A stretch of 64,000 nt of DNA from Bacteroidales bacterium (GTDB lineage Bacteria > Bacteroidota > Bacteroidia > Bacteroidales > UBA932), in assembly GCA_017428725.1 (NCBI GenBank), contig JAFRQH010000017.1:1-64000 (forward strand), given 5' to 3'. Of this stretch, positions 1 through 8,366 are shown piece after piece. Both the position numbers and the translations under genes were made by a program. The notes under the pieces were generated by a model. The model did not search any database. It saw nothing but the letters and a program-made list of their open reading frames with translations, and was not told where the DNA came from. Positions within the stretch are counted from its first letter, which is position 1. Each line of letters begins with the position of its first letter.

Positions 1-208
1 AACGGCACCTAGTTAAGACTCCCGACCGGAATGCTACAGCGAGACAGGCAGGGTCCTTTGAGGAGCATTTTGCCCGGGCAGGGCCGCAGTCAGCATCGCG
101 TGACGCAGTCCGCGATGCCTGGATGCGCGTGCGACGAAAAGGATCCCTGCCTGCGAGCAGCATTTCGGTCGGATGGAGGTAGATTCGGAGCGAAGCGACC
201 GGGGGAGT

Positions 209-228
209 CTGAGGGGACCTCCCCTCAG
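209..228. repeat. Short hairpin, 9-bp arms
   Basis: The arms CTGAGGGGA (209-217) and TCCCCTCAG (220-228) are exact reverse complements separated by two bases. The hairpin sits between the two direct repeat copies and is likely part of the same repeat module. No T-run follows on either strand, so a terminator role is uncertain. Confidence 0.5.
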
Positions 229-243
229 TCATAGTGAAACGAC

Positions 244-271
244 GGGAGCAGATGTCGCGACATCTGCTCCC
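244..271. repeat. Perfect 28-bp palindrome
   Basis: Both strands read the same from GGGAGCAGATG through the centre TCGCGA to CATCTGCTCCC. As RNA it would form a long uninterrupted hairpin. It ends at the start of the second 25-bp direct repeat copy. It lies about 30 bases past the stop of the minus-strand gene at 304-687, so it could serve as its terminator, although no clear T-tract follows on that strand. Confidence 0.7.
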
Positions 272-303
272 TGCCTGCGAGCAGCATTCCGGGAGGGATC
301 AAA

Positions 304-687
304 CTAGCCGGGGAGGTAGGCGTCTATGGCGGCGGCGATGGAGAGGATGGTCTGTTGGAAGAGGATGTTGGAGCCCTTGAGGGCCATCCAGTGCTCCTCG
401 GAGAGGGGCCCCCGCAGGTACTTCTCCGTGTAGATGGTGTCCTGCGTGCCGACGTAGACCAGCACGGCGCCCTGGGCGTCGAGTTTCATCGCCCGGATGG
501 GGAAGCGCTCCGAATACTTCTTCTTGCTGTCGTAGAGCTGGACGAACATGTCCGGCTTGGAGCGGTCGTTGTTGATGCAGCTGACGAACCCGCCCGCGCT
601 GCGGATGCCATCCCGGATGGCGTCGTGGATGGCATCCCCAGTGTGACGGTAAGTGTCGGCCAGCTCAGTGAGTTCCTGTTTCAACAT
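304..687 (-). CDS. Small conserved-looking hypothetical protein (127 aa)
   Basis: The family is not recognised. The protein has no signal peptide or membrane segment and looks cytoplasmic. It has an amphipathic N-terminal helix (LKQELTELADTYRHTGDAI), a middle beta-rich part with several Lys/Arg, and a C-terminal helix. It starts 9 bases after the stop of the macroglobulin-like gene, so it is probably the last gene of a folC-macroglobulin operon. The ATG start and the operon spacing support a real gene. No frameshift or truncation is apparent. Confidence 0.6.
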   Translation of the reverse strand: MLKQELTELADTYRHTGDAIHDAIRDGIRSAGGFVSCINNDRSKPDMFVQLYDSKKKYSERFPIRAMKLDAQGAVLVYVGTQDTIYTEKYLRGPLSEEHWMALKGSNILFQQTILSIAAAIDAYLPG

Positions 688-696
688 AGGTCTTCG

Positions 697-3600
697 TTAT
701 TTTTCTTTCGCCTTGACGGTGACCGGGATGTGGCCGTCGTCGTTGGCGCGGTAGTGCGGTGCATAGAGGGATTCGATCACCGGGACGGGGCACTGGAAGC
801 TGCCCTCCTGGGTCACGAAGAAATCCTCGGAGAAGCTCGTGTTCTCCTCCGGGTAGGCGTCGAACCAGAACTCCGTCCGGTCGGCGAGCACGCTCCGGTA
901 CCCCTGCGGGCTGAAGGCGACCCAGCCGGTGATGGAGATCGGGCGGCCGAACCAGCCGTAACGGCCCGAGAGCTGGTCCACGGGCCGGAAGGCCGCAGGG
1001 CGCGGGGCCGTGAGCCGCACGAAGCTGCGGTTCTCCTCGTTCCAGATCCTGTAGGTGGCCGTGACCTTGTCGCCGACGTGCAGCACGTCGCCGTCGCGCA
1101 GCACCTTGCCCTCGCGGGTGTACTGGCGCGAGAGGGTGAAGCCGTTGCCGGAGGCCTTGATGTCCTCGAAGGGGAGCGTCGTGGTGGCGCTCAGGGCGAG
1201 GACCTTGGTCTGCAGGGTTTGCTCCGTGCCGTGGAGCACGCTGCCGATGGCCTGGATGTAGGCCGGGTCGTCCTCCCACTGCTGGGTCTCCTTCTGGACC
1301 ATGATCCAGAGGCGGATCCCCTCCGCCACCTCGTCGTGGCCGCAGTCGGTCAGCAGGTCGCAGATCAGGGAGTGGGCGTAGAGCTCGCTCTCGAGCAGAC
1401 CCCGCCAGGGCATCACCGCATTGGGGTAGTAGGTGCCGCCGCTGCGGTGCGGCTCGGCGTACTGGAGCAGGGACGTGATGTCCTTGGCCAGCGAGCTGCG
1501 GAGCCGGCTGGAGGTGAAGAGGTGGATGCCCCAGGACTTGGCGAGCTCCTTGCCGCGCTCGCCCTCGATCAGGGCGCGCAGCGTCTTCATCCGGCGGGCC
1601 TTGGCGAAGACCTGCCCGTTGAGGCCGCGCTTGGCGTCCGGCACGAGGTATTCCTTGGTGTCTTTCTTGAATTCACGGAGCATCTTGCGGTCGGGGTTCT
1701 TCGGTGCGAAGGGGACCTCGGGATACAGGGAGCGGACGTGCAGGTACTGCGCCTGGCTGATGGCGCCGCACCAGTAGGGCCGGCCGTCCCGGGCGAAGTA
1801 GGAGTTGTCCAGGAAGCGCACGGCGTCGGGGGCGAGTGCGGCCAGCGCGCGCGGGCAGCCGTCGCCCATCGCGGCGAGCCGCTCCAGCAGCACGGCCGTC
1901 AGCACCTGCGAGGAGCTCATCTCCTTGAACCAGGCGAAGCCGCCGTCCTTGTTGTGGCAGGCGAGGATCTTGTCCACCATCGACTCCCGCTCTTCCTTGG
2001 AGGCCCCGGCCACGGGCGTGCCGGGCAGGATGTCGAGCAGGTAGTTGGCAAAGAGCGCCTCGGACTGGTCGAGCAGGTTCTCGCTGGCGGGGATCACCTT
2101 GTCCGGGACGGCCTCGCGGATCATATCGATGATGGAGATCTCCCGCAGGGCGGCGTCGGCCCCGAAGACGTTGACGAACTGGCTGCGCAGGCCGGCGAGC
2201 ACCTCGGCGCGGTCCATCCCGGCGAGCAGGATGGCGGAGTGCGCCTCGGTGATCTGCTGGACGGCGGGGCTGACCGGCATCGTGACGAAGACGCCGTCGG
2301 AGCCGTACTCGGCATTGTCCGCGGTGAAGTTGACCAGCAGGCCGAGGTTCGCCAGGGCCGGGGCGGAGATCTCGAAGACCGTGTCGGCGGATCCGCCGGC
2401 GGGCACCGTGATGCGTTCGGTCTTCTCCCGCACCACGGGGGCGCTCTTGTAGTCGGTGCCGTTGAGGAACCGCACCGCGAGCCGGCCGGAGACGGGCTTT
2501 TCCTTGCTGTTGGACAGGGTCACGCGGGCGACGTAGCGGTCGCCTTCGTAGAGGTACTGCGGCTGCACGACGGCCACCTTGACGGGCAGGGTCACGACCA
2601 TCTCCCGGCGGAGGGTGGCGTTGTGGAAGGCCTTGTCGTGCGCGAAGAGCTGCACATAATAAGTGGAGAGCTTGTCGGCCGTGGTGAAGTTGAAGGTCAC
2701 CACGCCGTCCTTGTCGGAGCGCAGGAACGGCTCCCAGGCGATCGTGTTGGCGAAATTCTCCCGGATGGCGGTGTTCTCCTCCGGTTCGGCGCCGCCGGGG
2801 GCGGCCTCTTCCATATCGGCGGCCATCGCCGCTTCTTCCATCACCATATTGGCCTGGTAGGAATCCACCATCCGCTCCATCATCACCGCGCCGCCCAGCG
2901 CCCCGGCGGCCTTGGACCGGATGCGGCCCTTGCTCGATGCGAGTTCGACATAGCCGTAACCGTAGGACGAGTCGGTGCCGTTGGTGGCCTGGTAGCTGAC
3001 GTCCGGAAGGTCGCGCCGGTCGGGCGTGAAGGTGCTCCAGCGGTTGCGCTGGATGGTCTCCGTGCTCTTGTCGAAGACGGTGGCGGCCACTTCCGTGCCG
3101 GCCGCCGTCAGGATGGTGAAGCTGTAGTCGTGGTGCGGGGCCGTGGTATCCAGGAAGCGGCTGAAGCTCAGGGGCAGCTGGAAGGCCGTCTCCTCCTTGA
3201 ACGAGGAGACGCTGTATTCGAAGGAGTTACCGTCGCGGAACCAGAAGACCTTGAGGGTCAGGGTTTCGGGGTAGCCGGCCTTGCGCTCGAAGCGGATGGT
3301 CTCCAGTGAGCCAGCGCGGCCGCGCACGCCCGCCAGTTTGACGAGGCGCTTCTCCAGCAGGCGGTTGCCGTCGCCGTAGAGCTCGGTGACCACCCAGGCA
3401 GGGCCGGTGGTGGCGCCGACCTGCAGGGCGATGCTGCGCCCGTCGTCCGGGATCTCCTTGAAGAAGCTCCGCACATCCATGTCGAGTACCGTGTCCGTGT
3501 CGGCGGCCTTGACGAAGTCGCGGGTCACCTCCTGGGTGTAGGTCTTGCCTTCGTCGTTGATGGCCTTGGCCGTGACCACGAGGGTGTAGAGGCCGGAGGA

Positions 3601-5925
3601 ACGACCGCTGAGGTCGAGCCCGAGGGGCTCACCGTTGGCGGCCTTGCCGGACAGGATGGTCTGTCCTTCTTGCAGGACCTTGTACTCGATCTCCAGGCGG
3701 GGATGCGTGAGGACCGTGCCGTAGCCGGCCTGGAAGCGCGCGCGGACGATGTCCTCGCCCACGATCGTGCTGCCGCCGCGCTGCGAGACGCCCTCGAAGC
3801 GGCCGCCGGCGGCGTTGAGCACCGTGAGGTTGAGCGGGATCCGGCTGGTGGTGGTGATGCTCCGGCGGAACTCCAGCGTCTCGCCGGTGCTGTCGGTGAC
3901 CGTCACGGTGATGACGGAATTCTCATAGTAGTAATTGTCCTTTGGGGCGGTGAAGCGGACGCTGAAGTCACCGTTGGGCGCCAGCTCCAGCGGGCCTTCC
4001 GCCAACGTATTGCCGCGGGTCTCGACCTTGTAGCGGGCCGTGGCCGTGCCGAGGTTGTGGCCGGAGTAGCTGCGGACGCTGCCTTGGATGAGGACCTTGT
4101 CCTCGGGGAGGTAGAAGCGCTCGTCGGGCTTCCACGTGAGCTCGAAGGTGGGCAGGACGAATTCGTCCACGCGCACTTCGGCGCTGGCGATCGAGTTGCC
4201 GCCCTCGTAGATGCGGATCCGGTACATCCCGCCGCGCTCGCTCTTCGTCAGGACGAAGGCGCCGGCGGCCGTGCCGAATTCGTTGGTGGTCAGCCCGGTC
4301 TGGGAGAGCTCCTTGCCCGTGGGGTCGAAGAGCTTCGCCGTCAACTGGATGCCGGAGGGGCGTGTGGCGTATTCATAGGTGCCTTCGTAGAGCAGGACCT
4401 TGAAGTGGACGGTCTCGTCGGGGTTGAATGCACTGCGGTCGGTCAGCACGAGGGCGTGGTGCCGGGCGGGGTTGTCCGTACTGACGGTCTCCGCCCGCTG
4501 GAACTGGAAGCCGTGGGGCTGGGACATCCGGGTCCGCTCGCTTCCGCGGACGACGGCTTGGATGGAGTTGCCCCACTTGTCCTTCTCCAGCTTGGCGCAG
4601 AAGGACGCCGGCAGGTAGGTGAAGCCGTCGATGGCGAGGTCCTTGACCCGGTCGGTCTCCTTGCCTTCGGAGTCCAGCAGGACGATGTCGCAGCGGGGAA
4701 CCGGCTCGCCGGTGAGGTAGTCGGCCACATAGACGCCGTAGCCCTCCAGGTCGCGCTTGTGGGCGATGGCCAGGGTGTAGCGGTTGTAGACGCTCTCCGT
4801 CTCGACCTTGCCGCCCGTGCATTTGAGGATGTATTCGCCGTCGTCCAGGACGGGCAGCTTGCAGGTCAGGGTGTCGCGGACGTAGAAACTGCCCACGGGG
4901 TTCGGGACCGTCTGGTCGAAGAGCTCCCGCTTGCCTTTGTAGACGCGGACGCGCACGGAAGGCAGGTTGCGGACGACGATCCTGGCGACGCCTTTCTCGG
5001 CGTCGAGGTCGATCTCCTGCTCGTTGAGCTCACCCAGGATCCGGTCGACGTAGGTGCAGCACGCGGCGATCTCTTTTTCGTCTCCGGAGAACTTCTTGCG
5101 GTCTGCGACGAAACGCTCGCAGTCGGCGGCCAGCTCCTTGTACTGGCCGGAGCCGGCTTTCTGCTCGTTGAGCTGTCGCTGGCGGTGCATCAGGAGGTCT
5201 TCGCGGGCGAGCAGGGCGACGGCCTTGCCTGCATGGCGCCGGGCGTAGTCCTCGCAGAACGCGTAGTATTCCGATCCGGAGAGGGTCTTGTTGTGGGTGG
5301 TATATTCGATCAGGGCGTCGTAGGGGTACTGCCCCGCATAACGCTCGGCGAGGGTCTGGGAGACCAGCTGCCCGCCGGACGAGCCGAACAGGCTCCAGAG
5401 CGCATAGTCATAGTCGTTGGTGATCCGGGGGAGGAGGAAGTCGCTGTATTGCAGGCGGTCCAGGTTGCCGTCCCGCTTGTAGAACTCGGGGTGACGCCCC
5501 GATTCCAGGCGGGATCTGTGCTCCTGGACATAGTCGAAGAGCTCGCTCCTGCCCATCCGGCCTCTCTGATGGAAGACGATTACCACGGGCTCGTCGTAGG
5601 CCGTGATCTCGCGTTCGGCTGCAGCGTCGAGCTCTGCGCGGAGCTTCCAGTTCGTTCTGGTCCGGGCTTCGACGTATTTCCAGACGGCGTCGTAGTAGTC
5701 CCAGGCGAGGCGTTGTGCGGAGGCCTCCTGCTTGATCCGCTGGAGGATGTCGGCCTGGTCCTTGGGGCGGTCGTCATCCACGGCCTTGTTGTAGTCGGCC
5801 CAAAGCTTGACGAGGGTGTGGTCGTCGCTGTCGGTGTTGCGGCTCTTGGTCTGGTCGTTGGCGCAGGCGGGGAAAATCATACAGGTCAAGGTTATCAGGA
5901 AGGTTATCAGTCGGAGAGTCTTCAT
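697..5925 (-). CDS. Alpha-2-macroglobulin family protein, thioester lacking
   Basis: This is a 1742-residue exported protein with an N-terminal hydrophobic segment ending in FPACAN, a weak lipobox, so it is probably periplasmic and membrane-tethered. An MG2-type domain lies near residues 480-590 (LVLTDRSAFNPDETVHFKV). The A2M domain is near 1050-1140 (AWEPFLRSDKDGVVTFNF). An alpha-alpha toroid-like region follows, including the typical DGGFAWF segment. Where thioester members carry CxEQ, this one reads ASENLLDQSEAL (about residue 1280), so covalent protease trapping by a thioester is not expected. Bacterial members are thought to protect the envelope from proteases. It lies 13 bases downstream of folC. 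The family call is firm; the role is inferred. Confidence 0.88.
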   Translation of the reverse strand: MKTLRLITFLITLTCMIFPACANDQTKSRNTDSDDHTLVKLWADYNKAVDDDRPKDQADILQRIKQEASAQRLAWDYYDAVWKYVEARTRTNWKLRAELDAAAEREITAYDEPVVIVFHQRGRMGRSELFDYVQEHRSRLESGRHPEFYKRDGNLDRLQYSDFLLPRITNDYDYALWSLFGSSGGQLVSQTLAERYAGQYPYDALIEYTTHNKTLSGSEYYAFCEDYARRHAGKAVALLAREDLLMHRQRQLNEQKAGSGQYKELAADCERFVADRKKFSGDEKEIAACCTYVDRILGELNEQEIDLDAEKGVARIVVRNLPSVRVRVYKGKRELFDQTVPNPVGSFYVRDTLTCKLPVLDDGEYILKCTGGKVETESVYNRYTLAIAHKRDLEGYGVYVADYLTGEPVPRCDIVLLDSEGKETDRVKDLAIDGFTYLPASFCAKLEKDKWGNSIQAVVRGSERTRMSQPHGFQFQRAETVSTDNPARHHALVLTDRSAFNPDETVHFKVLLYEGTYEYATRPSGIQLTAKLFDPTGKELSQTGLTTNEFGTAAGAFVLTKSERGGMYRIRIYEGGNSIASAEVRVDEFVLPTFELTWKPDERFYLPEDKVLIQGSVRSYSGHNLGTATARYKVETRGNTLAEGPLELAPNGDFSVRFTAPKDNYYYENSVITVTVTDSTGETLEFRRSITTTSRIPLNLTVLNAAGGRFEGVSQRGGSTIVGEDIVRARFQAGYGTVLTHPRLEIEYKVLQEGQTILSGKAANGEPLGLDLSGRSSGLYTLVVTAKAINDEGKTYTQEVTRDFVKAADTDTVLDMDVRSFFKEIPDDGRSIALQVGATTGPAWVVTELYGDGNRLLEKRLVKLAGVRGRAGSLETIRFERKAGYPETLTLKVFWFRDGNSFEYSVSSFKEETAFQLPLSFSRFLDTTAPHHDYSFTILTAAGTEVAATVFDKSTETIQRNRWSTFTPDRRDLPDVSYQATNGTDSSYGYGYVELASSKGRIRSKAAGALGGAVMMERMVDSYQANMVMEEAAMAADMEEAAPGGAEPEENTAIRENFANTIAWEPFLRSDKDGVVTFNFTTADKLSTYYVQLFAHDKAFHNATLRREMVVTLPVKVAVVQPQYLYEGDRYVARVTLSNSKEKPVSGRLAVRFLNGTDYKSAPVVREKTERITVPAGGSADTVFEISAPALANLGLLVNFTADNAEYGSDGVFVTMPVSPAVQQITEAHSAILLAGMDRAEVLAGLRSQFVNVFGADAALREISIIDMIREAVPDKVIPASENLLDQSEALFANYLLDILPGTPVAGASKEERESMVDKILACHNKDGGFAWFKEMSSSQVLTAVLLERLAAMGDGCPRALAALAPDAVRFLDNSYFARDGRPYWCGAISQAQYLHVRSLYPEVPFAPKNPDRKMLREFKKDTKEYLVPDAKRGLNGQVFAKARRMKTLRALIEGERGKELAKSWGIHLFTSSRLRSSLAKDITSLLQYAEPHRSGGTYYPNAVMPWRGLLESELYAHSLICDLLTDCGHDEVAEGIRLWIMVQKETQQWEDDPAYIQAIGSVLHGTEQTLQTKVLALSATTTLPFEDIKASGNGFTLSRQYTREGKVLRDGDVLHVGDKVTATYRIWNEENRSFVRLTAPRPAAFRPVDQLSGRYGWFGRPISITGWVAFSPQGYRSVLADRTEFWFDAYPEENTSFSEDFFVTQEGSFQCPVPVIESLYAPHYRANDDGHIPVTVKAKEK

Positions 5926-5938
5926 AAGGCGCTAAGTA

Positions 5939-7177
5939 TTATGGGTTAAACAACGGAACGGCCTCTGCAACTACAAAATTGCTGCCACCGATATACAAGA
6001 TGCATCCGGGGGTGGATTCCGCTGCAGCAAGTGCCTGGCGCACACCGTCTTCCACGCTCGCGCAGACCGTGCAGTCCAGCCCCTGCAGGCGCCGGGCGAG
6101 CTGCGCGGCGGGCAGCGCCCGCTCGCCGCGCGGGGCCACCAGGAACCAGCGGGCTCCCTCCGGCATCATCGGGCGGATGGCGTCCAGGTCCTTGTCGGCC
6201 ATGATGCCGTAGACGAAGATCAAAGGGCGGCCGCTCTCCCGCAGGCGCCGGAAGTTGATCTCCAGCGCGGGCGGATTGTGGCCGATGTCGCAGATCACCT
6301 CGGGGTCGTCCCGCAGGCGCTCCCAGCGGCCGCGCAGCCCGGTGCGGGTGGCAGTGTGCGCGAGCGCCTCGCGCACGGCCGGGGTGAGGTCGATGCCGAG
6401 CAGTTCCAGCGCGGCGAGCGCCGTGCGCAGGTTCTCCGCCTGGCAGGGCCCGGCGAGGTCGGTCCCGAAGGACTCCGTGTCGAAGTCCGCGGCATAGAAC
6501 AGCGGGCAGGGGGCCGCGGCGGCGTGCGCCTCGAAGACCGGCGCGGTCTCGGCGTCGCACTGCCCGCAGAGCGCCGGCACGCCCGGCTTGAAGATGCCGG
6601 CCTTCTCGCCGGCGATCGCGGCGCGCGTGCTGCCCAGCAAGGCGCAGTGGTCCAGCCCGATGCTGGTGATGACTGCGAGCTCGGGCGTGAGGATGTTGGT
6701 GCTGTCCAGCCGGCCGCCCAGGCCGACTTCGATCACGGCGATGTCCACCTGTTCGTCTGCGAACCACCGGAACGCGAGTCCGGTGGTGATCTCGAAGAAG
6801 GACAGGTCTCCGAGGTCCTGCTCCGTCAGGAAGCGGAAGACATACTCCTTGGGGACCATCGACCAGCCGTCCGGCCCCACGAGCTTGATCCGCTCGCGGA
6901 AATCCACCAGGTGGGGGGAGGTATACAGTCCGACGCGCAGGCCCGTGGCGGAGAGGGCTGCGGCGAGCATCGAGCATACGGAGCCCTTGCCGTTGGTGCC
7001 GGCCACGTGCAGGGTGCGGATCTGCTGCGAAGGGTGTCCCAGCGCGGCGTCGAAGCGCCGCATCGCATCCAGGCCGGGTTTGTAGGCCCCGGCCGCGAAA
7101 CCGGCGGTCTGGACGGAGGGATGCCGGCTGTACAGCTCCCCGAGGAGCCGCGCGTATTGGTCTTCTGAATAATTCAT
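5939..7177 (-). CDS. folC: Bifunctional folylpolyglutamate/dihydrofolate synthase
   Basis: A cytoplasmic Mur-ligase-family enzyme that adds glutamate to dihydropteroate and folates, using ATP, in folate biosynthesis. The P-loop is clear (HVAGTNGKGSVCSML), followed by the fingerprint TSIGLDHCALLGST and a C-terminal ligase domain with CDIGHNPPALEINF. At 412 residues it is normal in length. I chose the ATG at 7177; an in-frame TTG at 7195 would add only six residues and would overlap a promoter-like -7 element. It is the first gene of the minus-strand run with the macroglobulin-like gene and is divergent from the PurL-like gene. Confidence 0.93.
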   Translation of the reverse strand: MNYSEDQYARLLGELYSRHPSVQTAGFAAGAYKPGLDAMRRFDAALGHPSQQIRTLHVAGTNGKGSVCSMLAAALSATGLRVGLYTSPHLVDFRERIKLVGPDGWSMVPKEYVFRFLTEQDLGDLSFFEITTGLAFRWFADEQVDIAVIEVGLGGRLDSTNILTPELAVITSIGLDHCALLGSTRAAIAGEKAGIFKPGVPALCGQCDAETAPVFEAHAAAAPCPLFYAADFDTESFGTDLAGPCQAENLRTALAALELLGIDLTPAVREALAHTATRTGLRGRWERLRDDPEVICDIGHNPPALEINFRRLRESGRPLIFVYGIMADKDLDAIRPMMPEGARWFLVAPRGERALPAAQLARRLQGLDCTVCASVEDGVRQALAAAESTPGCILYIGGSNFVVAEAVPLFNP

Positions 7178-7192
7178 AGTTGCAACTGAATC

Positions 7193-7200
7193 CAAATTTA
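7193..7200 (-). promoter_or_regulatory. Candidate -7 element for folC
   Basis: The minus strand reads TAAATTTG, matching the Bacteroidota TAnnTTTG -7 consensus, 15 bases before the folC ATG at 7177. No convincing TTTG box is seen 19-21 bases further upstream. The 49-base gap is shared with the divergent plus-strand gene. Confidence 0.45.
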
Positions 7201-7226
7201 ATTAAATTTACACGTTTTTAGAACCT

Positions 7227-8354
7227 ATGGCAGAAAAAACCTCAGCGTTGCACGCAGCCTATGTCATCGACGGGGTGCAGGAGGAGTACACTCCCGCCCA
7301 GTTGCTCGATGCCGTGACGGAGGCCGAGGGCCGGCATCCTTTCGCGGGTCCGGCCGAGGCGCGCGAGGTGGACGAATCGCTGGATCCGGTGTTCCCCGGC
7401 GCGGATTTCGATCCCGCCCGGGTGGACGCCTATCTGGAGGCCGTCCTCCCGGCCCGCAAGCGACTGCCCGTCGCCGACGCCGACGCCTACACGCGCATCC
7501 GCGTGGCGGCGGCGCTGATCGACGCGCTCTGGCGCACGGGCCGTTTCCGGCTGGGGGACCTCCGCCTCGACGCCGCCTGGCGCTGGGACGAGGCGCCTGT
7601 CGGCGCCCGCGCCGCCTTCTACGCGTCCGTACGCGCCGCCGCCGACTACGTGGACGCCCTCGGGATCAAGTTCAGCGGCTACCGTTATGCGCGCACGTCC
7701 GGACCCTCCGAGCTGGTCCTGCGCGCCCGCATCGCGCGGGACGCCGACGAGGAGGACTACGGATTCATCAGCGGCCCCTTCCGTTCCGAGCATCCCGTGC
7801 TCGGCGCGCGCCGCTCCTGCCCCGCCACCCTCGTGCCGGACCCGCAGAGCTGGCTGGTCTACATCCCCTTCGACACGGCCGACTTCCGCCTGGGTGATTC
7901 GCTGCTCGTCCAGCAGACGGGCCTGGGCGGCGGCCCCGCCCCGCAGATCACGGACGCCGATTATTTCCTGGACTGCTACGAGGTGGTCCGGGAGCTGGTC
8001 GAGGACGGCATCCTGCTGTCCGGGGCCACGGTGGGCGAGGGCGGCCTGCTCCGCACGGTCCGCCAGATGGCCGTCGCGTGCGGCGTCGGCCTCGACCTGT
8101 CCGACGTGATGTGCGCCTACCAGGAGCAGGATCCGGTGCGGATCCTCTTCTCCGAGGTCCCCGGCGCCGTGGTGCAGATCCGCGACACCGACTTCGACTA
8201 CCTGGACGCGGAGCTGCTGCTGCAGGACGTCGCCTTCTTCCCGCTGGGACATCCCATCCCCGGGGAGTCCGGCATCCGCATCAAAGCCTCCGCCAAGTCC
8301 GGCATCCAGACCATCCTCGAATCCCTGATCCGCAATGCGGAGGGAGAAGACTGA
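7227..8354 (+). CDS. PurL-like stand-alone AIR-synthase-fold protein
   Basis: A 375-residue protein resembling the second half of FGAM synthase (PurL). Residues about 133-155 (FYASVRAAADYVDALGIKFS) match the PurL segment that normally leads into GKDSMSM, but here it continues GYRYA. Residues about 225-365 (VRELVEDGILLSGATVGEGG, then ILFSEVPGAVVQIRD) follow the AIRS C-terminal pattern (D-x-S-E-G-G, LFxE). It has no glutaminase domain and no first AIRS unit, so a full FGAM synthase activity is unlikely. It lies 12 bases before phoH and may be co-transcribed. The similarity was judged by eye; the function is unknown. Confidence 0.6.
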   Translation: MAEKTSALHAAYVIDGVQEEYTPAQLLDAVTEAEGRHPFAGPAEAREVDESLDPVFPGADFDPARVDAYLEAVLPARKRLPVADADAYTRIRVAAALIDALWRTGRFRLGDLRLDAAWRWDEAPVGARAAFYASVRAAADYVDALGIKFSGYRYARTSGPSELVLRARIARDADEEDYGFISGPFRSEHPVLGARRSCPATLVPDPQSWLVYIPFDTADFRLGDSLLVQQTGLGGGPAPQITDADYFLDCYEVVRELVEDGILLSGATVGEGGLLRTVRQMAVACGVGLDLSDVMCAYQEQDPVRILFSEVPGAVVQIRDTDFDYLDAELLLQDVAFFPLGHPIPGESGIRIKASAKSGIQTILESLIRNAEGED

Positions 8355-8366
8355 TACAGTAACAAT

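Larger units (their letters stand above)
1..303. repeat. Gene-free repeat cluster at the window edge
   Basis: No credible gene is seen in the first 303 bases. The stretch holds a 25-bp direct repeat (144-168 and 268-292, one mismatch, 124 bp apart; it begins TCCCTGCCTGCGAGCAGC). A degenerate inverted relative at 26-54 keeps both ends of the unit but has a different middle. Between the copies are a hairpin at 209-228 (9-bp arms) and a perfect 28-bp palindrome at 244-271 that runs directly into the second repeat. This may be a REP-like or small non-autonomous element, or a terminator region for genes on either side. No transposase is visible. Whether it recurs in the genome cannot be judged here. 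Confidence 0.55.

Noticed and set aside
31..234. 67-residue plus-strand open frame in the repeat cluster
   Set aside because: It runs through the inverted and direct repeats, has no domain or start signal, and is better explained as repeat DNA.
355..3309. 984-residue plus-strand open frame opposite the macroglobulin-like gene
   Set aside because: It has low-complexity, Ala/Gly/Val/Asp-rich composition with no family motif, antisense to a gene with clear domains; a GC-rich coding shadow.
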